A stretch of 64,000 nucleotides of DNA, taken from assembly GCA_016186945.1 (NCBI GenBank), contig JACPKR010000020.1:1-64000 (forward strand). Direction: 5' to 3'. This stretch comes from Deltaproteobacteria bacterium (GTDB lineage Bacteria; Bdellovibrionota_B; Oligoflexia; Oligoflexales; Bog-1112). The notes under the pieces were generated by a model. That model was not told the origin of the DNA and made no database searches. It was given only the letters and a program-made list of their open reading frames with translations. A program made the translations under genes and the position numbers. Positions within the stretch are counted from its first letter, which is position 1; the number at the start of each line of letters is the position of its first letter. Of this stretch, positions 17,881-25,838 are shown in pieces.

Positions 17881-19241
17881 TATTGTTTCCCATGTCTTAA
17901 AGCATCTGCGGGGCGCAGACGTGCTGCTCGCATTGCAGGAAAAAAAGCTCCTGCCATGGCAACCAGGCAGAAGAGACCAATTGTAGCGATGATTTGAGAA
18001 GGAGCTAACGAAAAAAATAGCGTGTCTGTCATGAGAAAGACTTTCACCCCCTCATTGGCCAAGGGAATCTTGAGAGCATTGAGCAGAACGATAAGCAGCG
18101 TTGAGACGATGGCCCCACCGCTTACGAAAATCAGGCCCAATATAAGAGATTCGAGAAGAAATACCCGCCGAATATGTTTCCGATCCGCTCCGATGGCTCG
18201 CATCGTTCCGATCTCTTTGATCCTTTCACGCACGGACATCCACATCGCATTAGCGATCCCGCTCGCGACAATAAAACTCAAGATCGAGATAATCAGAAAC
18301 GTAATGAATTTCATAGCCATGCTAATCCAAAGGATGAAAGAAATTTCATCTTTCCATAAAGTAAAATCTATTTTTTGCCCGAGCCAATCTTCTCCCATTA
18401 CTTTGTCAAACTTGAGAAAGAAAGGGTTGGGATCATGTTCCATAACCGAAAACCCCTCGTTTTCAAACACCGTGCGCAATTCCGCCATCTTGCCTTCAGC
18501 CTTGTTGATATCATTAAGATAGATCATGAAAGCACCAGTCGTGTCTTCCTTGATATCGTAAAATTTCTGTAAAGTCTGCCGCGGAACAAAGAGATGCCAA
18601 TTACTCATCATTCCGAGATCTTTTGCGATCGCCACCACCGTAAGATCAACCGAGTTTGTCTGACCTCCCGTAGCTTCCGAAACGAGGGTTATAATATCAC
18701 CAACACTGGCACCAAGTTTTTTAGCTTGACCAGCGAAAATCAGGGCAGAATCTTTTTTCTTTAAATCAGCAAAATCACCAACGATTTTGTCACCCCCATC
18801 TTTCTCGTAGTCTTTCTCTTGAGCCAAAGACAGGGTCTCAAAAAAGATCTTCTCCATCTCAACGTTGATACCGTTTACTTCAGTATTGATAGAAGATTCG
18901 GGACCGATCAAGCGCCCCCAACCTCGCTGACGGTCTATGACGCGAGCATCAGGAATTGTGGAGAGGATCAAGTTCTCAACTCGCGAACGCTCATTGACCA
19001 AGGCGGCCACTCCGTTTGCCCGAAATTTGAAAAAACCGCCAACGTTAACGTGTCCAGCGGACAGAGTCGTTGCGCTGTCGATCATTTTTTCCGTTACGCC
19101 CTGGGTCAATGCACTCAGTATAATAAAGAGGCAAGAAACAACAGATAACGAAATACCGAGCAACACGGTTCTGCGTTTTGCGAGGGCAACGTTTCGGAAC
19201 GCTATCAGTATCAATTGGCTTAGCATAGTCCTCTCACTCAT
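17880..19241 (-). CDS. FtsX/LolC-type ABC transporter permease
   Basis: A 453-residue permease. One membrane segment near the N-terminus (RTVLLGISLSVVSCLFIIL) is followed by a periplasmic domain of about 230 residues and three C-terminal membrane segments, including a FtsX-domain block with MWMSVRERIKEIGTMRAIGA; this is the MacB/LolC-type layout. It should pair with the next permease gene and the ATPase to work on lipids or lipoproteins at the inner membrane. ATG 19241 overlaps the upstream stop codon; ATG 19226, preceded by GAGAGG, is the alternative. The frame extends 28 codons further upstream into the neighbouring gene, which is not used here. Confidence 0.88.
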   Translation of the reverse strand: MSERTMLSQLILIAFRNVALAKRRTVLLGISLSVVSCLFIILSALTQGVTEKMIDSATTLSAGHVNVGGFFKFRANGVAALVNERSRVENLILSTIPDARVIDRQRGWGRLIGPESSINTEVNGINVEMEKIFFETLSLAQEKDYEKDGGDKIVGDFADLKKKDSALIFAGQAKKLGASVGDIITLVSEATGGQTNSVDLTVVAIAKDLGMMSNWHLFVPRQTLQKFYDIKEDTTGAFMIYLNDINKAEGKMAELRTVFENEGFSVMEHDPNPFFLKFDKVMGEDWLGQKIDFTLWKDEISFILWISMAMKFITFLIISILSFIVASGIANAMWMSVRERIKEIGTMRAIGADRKHIRRVFLLESLILGLIFVSGGAIVSTLLIVLLNALKIPLANEGVKVFLMTDTLFFSLAPSQIIATIGLFCLVAMAGAFFPAMRAARLRPADALRHGKQ

Positions 19242-21330
19242 TTTCCTGCATGGCAAGCGCGGGCGGAATCGAAGCCGCCAATAACGCGGGATACAGGGCT
19301 GAAATGCTCGCAAGTACAACGACAATCAACGGACCGGCAATCATGTAGGTTTCGTTTACATTCGGAAATAAACGAGATCCCGAAAATAAAAACACAAGCA
19401 CATCATGAACCGCAGGAATTCCTACGCTCTTGAGCCAAACTGTTGCTCCCCAGGCTGCAAGGGTTCCCACACCGGACGCGAACAAACTCAAAAGAAAGGC
19501 TTCGATAAGAAAAAGTCCTGCGATGAATCCTTTTTGTGCGCCGAAGGCTCGCATCGTTCCGATTTCCTGAGTTCGTTCAAAGGTAGCGACAATCATGGAA
19601 TTGTTGATGATGATAAGAGCGACAAGCAAGATAACACTCACGCCGAAAAGAAGAACGTAGCGAATGATTTCGATGAACTGACCGACGATACCCGACGCCT
19701 TTTTCCAGTCGATGACATTCACGGGCACAAGATCCGAAATTCTCTTTTCCAACTCTTTCTGCGTGTCGACGAGTTTGCTCTCATCTCTCAAAAATATGGC
19801 TGTATTTATGATGAGACCTTGTCGCAAAGCCTCGGGGCGATAATCTTCAGCTAATCCCTTAGCGGCCGTTATTTGGGGATCGACAAATGTGCTAGAAGAA
19901 AATGCATCGGGCTCATGTGAAACGACGGGTTCTCCTTCAAAGAGGGCTGCTTCGATATTCTCTTTGGCGATTTCCTGAGTATTGACTGTCTTCCTGATAT
20001 CGGTAAGTTCCTGTAACGCTTCCTCGGTCATCAGTCCATAAAGTTCACGGAAAGTGACAAGATCGGTAATGTTGAATTGCCCCGCAATGTCGGAACGCTC
20101 CAGTCCTTCGAAGCTATAGGTGCCATAGACCTTGACGGGAACGTTTTTTACGTAACCACTTTTTGTGTAGGAACGCAGGACTATGGTTTGCCCGGGACTG
20201 ATTTCATAGAGCCGCACGAGCGGAGCAATATGTTCGTAGAACCAGTTATAACGAGAAAGAAAGTTGCTATCATCAACAACCAGAAATCGTTTCAAGAGAT
20301 CCTCAAGGCTGTCGGAAGATCCACCAGGATGTTCTTTTCGTTCCTCCAAATATCCGACGAGTTCCCCTCTTAATCGCTCCGTTTCGTAAAAATCAAGGTG
20401 GGTCAGAATGGGACGATGTTGCAAAGCAAGCTCACGTTGTATGCGTTTGAGTTCAGCATCTGTTGCAATCGACAGTCCCGTTTCTATTTTTTTTCTATAA
20501 ATCATATCGAATTTTCGCGCAGGAAGGATTTTCAAAAAATCTTCACGAAACCGCGAAGCAAGAAGCATCCCCCGTTTTCCCTCGGGAATCATCTCACCGG
20601 AAACGATTTTGAATTTGCTGAAAGCGTTTTGAAACAGTTGCGGATCTGTACCAAGATAGCGAAGATAGACGGGCGATTTTTCACCCGACAGGGGTGCTAT
20701 TTTGGTTTCCAAAAATTGCATCTTATTTTCTGGACCAAGACGAATATCTAGCCAAAATCTGTCACTGGCCGCTTCTGCAATCCATGATGTTTGTTGGGCC
20801 AGTAATTTCTGGTCAGCAGTAATTTTCTTTCCCTGCTCAAATTCTTTGCTCAGGAAGTTCAGATGAAATTTCACCTGCTCTTCGCGGGAACGAATTTCTT
20901 CAGTGTCCCCGGATGTTAGAGCTTCTCGAAGGCTGTCAAACAATTCATCGGACTCGTTTCCTCTTCCGAGAAGGGCCATTTCAAAACCCATCGGAATTAC
21001 CTTGGCAACATTGGGGTGATCGAGCAACGACGGAAGGATTTTCGAATAGTCGGGAATTTCCGCCAAATCTTCCCGACCCATAAACCCCCCGCCGAAAAGA
21101 GCGAGCGAATCTTTGGCATTCTTGGAGTAAAGCTGCAAATGTCCCGCGACGCTTTGGATGATGCCGTTTTTCATGGTTCCTTCGATATCCTCCAGCAACG
21201 AAAGGCCGAAGACAATGAGAAAGGTTCCCATCGCCAATATGCCTCCCATTCCCAGAGTTTTTATTTTGCGTAACCACAAATCACGAAGCGCCAACCGTGA
21301 GAGAATGCGCAATAAAGATAGTATCCGCAT
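19234..21330 (-). CDS. Large FtsX/LolC-type ABC transporter permease
   Basis: A 698-residue permease, larger than usual because the periplasmic domain after the first membrane segment (LGMGGILAMGTFLIVFGLSL) is about 500 residues. The C-terminus has the FtsX domain with TFERTQEIGTMRAFGAQKG and three membrane segments. The big domain is charged and helical with no recognised fold. ATG 21330, with AGGT upstream, lies 19 bp after the ATPase stop codon. The frame could begin at 21366, but this would overlap the ATPase gene. Two unequal permeases suggest a heterodimer like LolC/LolE. Confidence 0.87.
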   Translation of the reverse strand: MRILSLLRILSRLALRDLWLRKIKTLGMGGILAMGTFLIVFGLSLLEDIEGTMKNGIIQSVAGHLQLYSKNAKDSLALFGGGFMGREDLAEIPDYSKILPSLLDHPNVAKVIPMGFEMALLGRGNESDELFDSLREALTSGDTEEIRSREEQVKFHLNFLSKEFEQGKKITADQKLLAQQTSWIAEAASDRFWLDIRLGPENKMQFLETKIAPLSGEKSPVYLRYLGTDPQLFQNAFSKFKIVSGEMIPEGKRGMLLASRFREDFLKILPARKFDMIYRKKIETGLSIATDAELKRIQRELALQHRPILTHLDFYETERLRGELVGYLEERKEHPGGSSDSLEDLLKRFLVVDDSNFLSRYNWFYEHIAPLVRLYEISPGQTIVLRSYTKSGYVKNVPVKVYGTYSFEGLERSDIAGQFNITDLVTFRELYGLMTEEALQELTDIRKTVNTQEIAKENIEAALFEGEPVVSHEPDAFSSSTFVDPQITAAKGLAEDYRPEALRQGLIINTAIFLRDESKLVDTQKELEKRISDLVPVNVIDWKKASGIVGQFIEIIRYVLLFGVSVILLVALIIINNSMIVATFERTQEIGTMRAFGAQKGFIAGLFLIEAFLLSLFASGVGTLAAWGATVWLKSVGIPAVHDVLVFLFSGSRLFPNVNETYMIAGPLIVVVLASISALYPALLAASIPPALAMQENE

Positions 21331-21349
21331 GATCTTACCTATCGATTCG

Positions 21350-22027
21350 TTATGTCTGTGATGCAATCAGGCCGTCTTTTAGCCTGATCACTCTTCGGGC
21401 AAGAGCTATGATACTGGGATCATGACTTGAAAAAATAAAGGTTGTCTTTCCATTTTCGTTGATATCGCGCATGAGCGAAATTATTTTCTGCCCGTTCTCC
21501 GAATCAAGATTCGCGGTCGGCTCGTCCGCAAGCACGATGCGAGGATGGGTCACCAAGGCTCTCGCTACGGCAACCCGCTGCCGTTGTCCCCCAGAGAGGG
21601 CGTTGGCGCGTTGCTTTGATTGTTCATTGAGACCCACCTTTTCAAGCAGCTCATGAACACGTCTCATCCTTTCCTTAGCGCTCAGTTTCCCTTTGAGGAG
21701 GAGCGGAAACTCCACATTCTGTTCACAGGAAAGAACCGGAATAAGATTGAAACTCTGAAAAATGAAGCCGAGATTCTCCCGACGAAGACGAGTTAACTCG
21801 CGATCAGAGAGAGAGGAAATGTCTCGGTCATCAATCTTGACAAGCCCCGAACTCGGAACATCCATGCAACCAATAAGATTCAACAAGGTCGTTTTTCCAC
21901 AACCAGACGGGCCAGCAACGGTCACAAATTCCCCAGCCTCAATCGTCAGATCTATACCTTTCAAAGCATGAACTTCGCTATCACCGAGAGGATACGTTTT
22001 GGTTACATTTTGAAGACATACCGACAT
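21350..22027 (-). CDS. LolD/MacB-type ABC transporter ATPase
   Basis: A 225-residue ATP-binding protein with Walker A GPSGCGKTT, the signature LSGGQRQRVAVARAL, Walker B IVLADEPTANLD and an H-loop in FSSHDPSI. The length and the opening VTKTYPLGDSEVHALKGIDL are typical of LolD/MacB-class ATPases that drive FtsX-type permeases. It is the first gene of the operon and is followed on the same strand by two permeases, a LolA-like carrier and an outer-membrane protein. About 80 bp separate its start codon from a full R1 element, so its promoter must lie within or beside that repeat. Confidence 0.95.
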   Translation of the reverse strand: MSVCLQNVTKTYPLGDSEVHALKGIDLTIEAGEFVTVAGPSGCGKTTLLNLIGCMDVPSSGLVKIDDRDISSLSDRELTRLRRENLGFIFQSFNLIPVLSCEQNVEFPLLLKGKLSAKERMRRVHELLEKVGLNEQSKQRANALSGGQRQRVAVARALVTHPRIVLADEPTANLDSENGQKIISLMRDINENGKTTFIFSSHDPSIIALARRVIRLKDGLIASQT

Positions 22028-22106
22028 AACACGCTTCCATTTAAAATATGACCCGATTACAGTAAAAAAATTGATAGGACTATAACGAGGTCTGTATATT
22101 TTGTAA

Positions 22107-22238
22107 AGCGTAAGCCAACCGGGGCAAGGAGGTGGTTTGGAGGAAACTGCGCAGCTGGTTCCTCCAAGAAATCCCTTGGGGGAGGCGACGCTTCACTCGC
22201 CCCCCCAAACCCCCCTCTCCCTATTTGCCCCAAGTGCG
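22107..22238 (-). mobile_element. R1 element, full-length inverted copy
   Basis: Reverse-orientation copy: GCGTAAGCCAACCGGGGC at the left, CTATTTGCCCCAAGTGCG at the right, GTTCCTCCAAG and the C-rich tracts between. The interior carries the variant CTTCACTCGCC rather than TTCCCTCGCC. It separates the ABC operon from the two-component pair and ends four bases before the response regulator stop codon. Confidence 0.9.
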
Positions 22239-22242
22239 AATG

Positions 22243-22995
22243 CTAGGAAAAATCGCCTGGAATATGAGGTTTAAGTTTGAGCACGTCGGCCAACATCAAA
22301 ACACTTTTTATGCTAGGCCCGTTCAAATAAAAAAACTCGAGTCCAATCTCCCAGATTTTTTTGTCGGGCAAAAATTCAGCCCATAGTATTTTCCCTTTTC
22401 CTTGAATTAGTGGCCACTTGTCCTCCGAGAAAATGATGTCGAATTGTATCTCTTTATCTACCTCCACTTGAGGGGAGCCAGATGTTAACGACAACAGCAG
22501 TCCCCCTCGGCCAATATTCAGAACGTGACCATCTTTTGCCAATTGTAGGGTTTTGCACGTTTTGCTGAACTCTACTTCGCAGGTAATTGAACCTTTTTCC
22601 TCAAGCCCCCAAAACTGCTCCCTGGGGATGAGACATTCTTTGACCTTTTTAAGTAACTTGTCAAAATCGAATGGCTTTGGGAATAATGCAATAGCACCGA
22701 GGTGTAGAGCTTCCCTGATTGAGAGTTCCGAAAAACCGCTTACAAATAACATAATCGGTACCGCTGGGTTATTGTTTTTGACTTTTGTAATCAGATCGAC
22801 ACCTGTGCCGTCTGGCATGCGCACATCGCTTATGATGACATCTATTTTTCTATTTTCGTTTTTCAAAATCTCTAACGCACCATTTCCACTATATGCTGTC
22901 AAACAATCAAAGCCTTCAGATTCAAATTCAGAAACTAATATTTCACAAAGTGCAATCTCATCATCAACGATCAATATGAGAGGTTTCTCACTCAT
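22243..22995 (-). CDS. Response regulator with C-terminal PilZ-like domain
   Basis: A 250-residue protein. Residues 5-120 are a receiver domain: acidic pair DD at 11-12, phospho-acceptor Asp57 in SDVRMPDG, and the lysine of FPKPFDF. Residues 130-245 resemble PilZ: NIGRGGLLLSL matches the second c-di-GMP motif, and GKGKILWAEF and WEIGLEFFYL follow as beta strands. The first PilZ motif, RxxxR, is not evident, so c-di-GMP binding is doubtful. It starts eight bases after the kinase stop codon, so the two form an operon, and the kinase is the obvious phosphodonor. Confidence 0.87.
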   Translation of the reverse strand: MSEKPLILIVDDEIALCEILVSEFESEGFDCLTAYSGNGALEILKNENRKIDVIISDVRMPDGTGVDLITKVKNNNPAVPIMLFVSGFSELSIREALHLGAIALFPKPFDFDKLLKKVKECLIPREQFWGLEEKGSITCEVEFSKTCKTLQLAKDGHVLNIGRGGLLLSLTSGSPQVEVDKEIQFDIIFSEDKWPLIQGKGKILWAEFLPDKKIWEIGLEFFYLNGPSIKSVLMLADVLKLKPHIPGDFS

Positions 22996-23003
22996 ATATT
23001 TGT

Positions 23004-24842
23004 CTACCTCTTTTGTGGAAGGAGAAACGAAAATTTTGTATTTTTTGAGGCTTTATCAATAAACATTCTGCCCCCATGGTCTTCAATGATGCCTTTACTT
23101 ATCGACAAACCAAGTCCTGTTCCCTTCCCGACTTCCTTTGTTGTGAAGAAGGGCTGCATAATTTTGTTCTGACACCATTCCGGAATACCGCCCCCGCTGT
23201 CTATAACGGAAAACTCGATGTAATCGTCTATTTTTCCAATATTTATTTCTATCCATTTTGTATCCAGGGACTGAACTGCGTCAAAAGAGTTATTCAAAAG
23301 ATTGAGTAAAACTTGTGAAATTTGCGCGGAACGGCAAGGAATCATCAGGTCTTCGTTGATTTCGCAAACTCGGAATTCAATATTATTTAGGCGAATCCTC
23401 TCACCACAAAGAGTTGTAACATCTTTCACAATTTCGGCAATTTTCGTCTCGTGCAAAGGGTCTTTTTGACCGGTCCTCGCGAAAGTTCGGAGCCCCCTTA
23501 CGATGGTCGCTATTCTTTCTACCGTGGCATTAATGCCGCTCACTGCATCGGTTATCTTTTTCCGTGATTCATCCTCGTCGTGCTGATTATCAATGCTCCG
23601 TAATATTTGCCTTGTTTTGCCTTGAATAATAGTTAAGGGATTATTGATCTCATGTGCTATCCCACCCGCCATTTCTCCAAGTGCAGCAAATTTGCTCGCT
23701 TGATACATTTTCAATTTCGTACCTTCAAGTTCCTGTTCCATTTGATTGAACTTATGCTCCACATTAATCAGATTAATCGTTACCGCATTGAGTTCATCAA
23801 TTTCCATAGGAAGGCTTCTGTCAGGCTTTTTCTTTTCCTCAAGCTGAATTCTTGCCTCCTCGGGAAGTTTTTCTGAAAGGGCATCGGATATTGATTTGAT
23901 TTGCTTTGAAGACAGGCTAATTGGAGTTACAAAACTGCCGGCCAGACGATAGACAACAATGAGCGATAGGATCAGCACTACGATGAATATTCCGACTGAT
24001 CCCAAAATTGCTTGGGCGGGACCACTTAGTAGGGCCCCTTCCGGAACAGAGTTTGCCAAAATGGCCACTTGATTATTAATTGGAGAGTTTATCCAAGAAA
24101 AGGCATGATACGCGCCAAAGCTGTCATCACCAGCATTATGGCCCCAGCCTTCCAGCTCGGGAAATAGCCCCAGGTATTTGGGAACTTCAATTGAGTATTT
24201 GACGACATAAGTTTTCCCAATTCCTGTGTCCTTCACTTGCGAAATAACATCCTCAGGCACTGTCTGTCTTGTCCTTTCATGTGCCTTATTTTTCCAACTT
24301 GTCAGGATAAAATTGCCGCCAGGTGTAAATACTGTAATTTCAGTACCTACTGTTCGCGATACTAGATCTATAAATTTGTCGTCCCACCTCTTCAGAAGAA
24401 GGAACGTGTTATTTTTGAGCACTTTTTTGGTAAGGAAAAATATGTTCTCATTTCGATACCCAACAAATATTCCCTCGTCAGTCTTATTCTCAAGTCGTTC
24501 GATTATTTGCTCGACCCATGGCGGATTCAATTTTTCATCTTTCGACAGGATGGTTTTCATTCCTGTCTCTGAAATCAGTATCAGTGATTCATCGCTCTTT
24601 AACTCTGACTCAATGGATTCGTTTAAAATGTGGCTGGATGCCAGTTTCTCGACTCTGTTTTTCAAAGTCTCCTGAACAGTTTCCAGGATCAGAGCTGTTG
24701 CCCTGCTTGCATTTTTCACCCATCCATACCCGCCCCAATTGGCCCCCTGCCAGGTGATTATTCCCGACCAAATTGTAATTAACAAAGGTGGTAAAACAGT
24801 CAGGGGCATTATTTTCTTCAGGAGTGAAGTCCGAAGGTTCAT
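23004..24842 (-). CDS. Membrane sensor histidine kinase
   Basis: A 612-residue kinase. A membrane segment near residue 20 and another near 285 (LGSVGIFIVVLILSLIVVYRL) enclose a periplasmic sensor domain of about 240 residues with Cache-like strands. A linker and coiled region lead to the dimerisation domain, GEMAGGIAHEINNPL, with the phospho-accepting His397. The ATPase domain has the N-box LLNNSFDAV, DSGGGIP and GKGTGLGLSISKGI. The HisKA subtype with HEINNP is shared with many NtrB-like kinases. The partner regulator is immediately downstream. The signal sensed is unknown. Confidence 0.93.
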   Translation of the reverse strand: MNLRTSLLKKIMPLTVLPPLLITIWSGIITWQGANWGGYGWVKNASRATALILETVQETLKNRVEKLASSHILNESIESELKSDESLILISETGMKTILSKDEKLNPPWVEQIIERLENKTDEGIFVGYRNENIFFLTKKVLKNNTFLLLKRWDDKFIDLVSRTVGTEITVFTPGGNFILTSWKNKAHERTRQTVPEDVISQVKDTGIGKTYVVKYSIEVPKYLGLFPELEGWGHNAGDDSFGAYHAFSWINSPINNQVAILANSVPEGALLSGPAQAILGSVGIFIVVLILSLIVVYRLAGSFVTPISLSSKQIKSISDALSEKLPEEARIQLEEKKKPDRSLPMEIDELNAVTINLINVEHKFNQMEQELEGTKLKMYQASKFAALGEMAGGIAHEINNPLTIIQGKTRQILRSIDNQHDEDESRKKITDAVSGINATVERIATIVRGLRTFARTGQKDPLHETKIAEIVKDVTTLCGERIRLNNIEFRVCEINEDLMIPCRSAQISQVLLNLLNNSFDAVQSLDTKWIEINIGKIDDYIEFSVIDSGGGIPEWCQNKIMQPFFTTKEVGKGTGLGLSISKGIIEDHGGRMFIDKASKNTKFSFLLPQKR

Positions 24843-24982
24843 TTTCAGGCTCCGTAATGTTGCTATATGAAAGGGCTTAGAAAAAAGACAAAATGCAGGC
24901 GCCCATTATTTTTGCTCGGTAGCTTCTCGCTCTATCTTTAGCGGTTTTTTTATATTTTTTTGTAAGGACAAAAAGTTGAGCC

Positions 24983-25047
24983 GTAGCATAGGGGGCTGTT
25001 ATTTTACCTAAGGAAATCTAAGGGGAAATAGGTAAAAAAACTGCTAC
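24983..25047. other. Nested inverted repeats in a 356-bp intergenic gap
   Basis: GTAGCA (24983) pairs with TGCTAC (25042), and inside that TTTTACCTA (25002) pairs with TAGGTAAAA (25029). The structure could be a hairpin, a cruciform or an operator upstream of the histidine kinase gene. The rest of 24843-25198 holds AT-rich sequence and a degenerate R1 copy; no gene was found in it. Confidence 0.5.
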
Positions 25048-25050
25048 ACC

Positions 25051-25200
25051 GTAACCCGAAAGCTGATTGCAAAAACGGAGAGAGGAGTTTGGGAAACGTT
25101 GTGAAAAGCCCGCTCTGAGCGAAGCCGAAGGGTCGCGGTTCCCCAGGCGATTACTTGGAGGGGAAGCTTGCAGTCTCCTCCAACCTTGCCCCAAGAGGCT
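25051..25200 (+). repeat. Degenerate R1 copy
   Basis: Left end GTAACCCGAAAGCTGATTGC, middle GGAGAGAGGAGTTTGGG, then TTACTTGGAGGGGAAGC and CTCCAACCTTGCCCCAAGAG. It has the R1 layout but with many changes and an unrelated insert around 25095-25130. It runs to the stop codon of the convergent small exported protein. Confidence 0.7.
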
Positions 25201-25489
25201 ATTTATGGCCTTCAGTATGTTCGACGGGAGCTGTTTCTTCCATCGGCATTCCTTCGTGACCTTTGACGTCTTCTTTTTTATGTTCTTCCTGTGCCGCTCC
25301 GGCTGTTGCTCCCTTTTTTTCCATTTTTTTCGTAATTTTTTTGGCAGGTGCTTTCTTTACAGCTTTTGCGGGCATAGCTTCCTCGGTAGCAGCCGGTTTT
25401 GCGGCCTCAGCACCTTGAGCAAGTAAACGACTGACAGGAACTGTCAAAGCTGCACCAGAAAACAAAAGCACAAACATTTCTTTTCTCAC
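25199..25489 (-). CDS. Small exported Lys/Ala/Glu-rich protein
   Basis: A 96-residue protein with a signal peptide (MFVLLFSGAALTVPVSRLLAQ) and a low-complexity mature part: alternating basic blocks (KAVKKAPAKKITKKMEKK) and an acidic, His-rich tail (HKKEDVKGHEGMP, HTEGHK). Such sequences are usually disordered; the C-terminal His and Glu could bind metal. GTG 25489 is preceded by AAGGAG at a good distance. No family. The high Lys/Ala content recalls histone H1-like tails, but the signal peptide argues against DNA binding in the cell. Confidence 0.65.
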   Translation of the reverse strand: MRKEMFVLLFSGAALTVPVSRLLAQGAEAAKPAATEEAMPAKAVKKAPAKKITKKMEKKGATAGAAQEEHKKEDVKGHEGMPMEETAPVEHTEGHK

Positions 25490-25605
25490 AAAAACTCCTT
25501 AAGGTTTAAAAAAGTAAAATCATTTTTCAACACAGCCGACAAATCTTGAAAGAAAAAATACAATAAGAAAATTTATTTTCCTAGCGAATGCAGAGGGCGA
25601 GCTTT

Positions 25606-25787
25606 TACTTGGCCACTAAGGGGGCAATAGCAAGGAAGGGAGTTTGAGGGAAAACTTCGCAGATGGTTTCCCTCAAGGTAATTCTTGGAGGAACCAGCTG
25701 CGCAGTTTCCTCCAAACCACCTCCTTGCCCCAAGTGGCTTACGCATTACGTTTCCTCCCAACCACCTTCTTGCCACAAGCGGGTTAC
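25606..25787 (+). mobile_element. R1 element with a duplicated right end
   Basis: A full-length R1-like copy running to CAAGTGGCTTACGCATTAC at 25749, followed by a second, diverged right end (GTTTCCTCCCAACCACCTTC, then GCCACAAGCGGGTTAC). The remainder of the 349-bp gap 25490-25838 has only an A/T-rich stretch near 25500-25570, where a promoter for the small exported protein may lie. Confidence 0.85.
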
Positions 25788-25838
25788 AGTGTAATAGTAG
25801 CGGCACTTGTCAAACCGCTCACCAAAGCGAGGTTGTTT

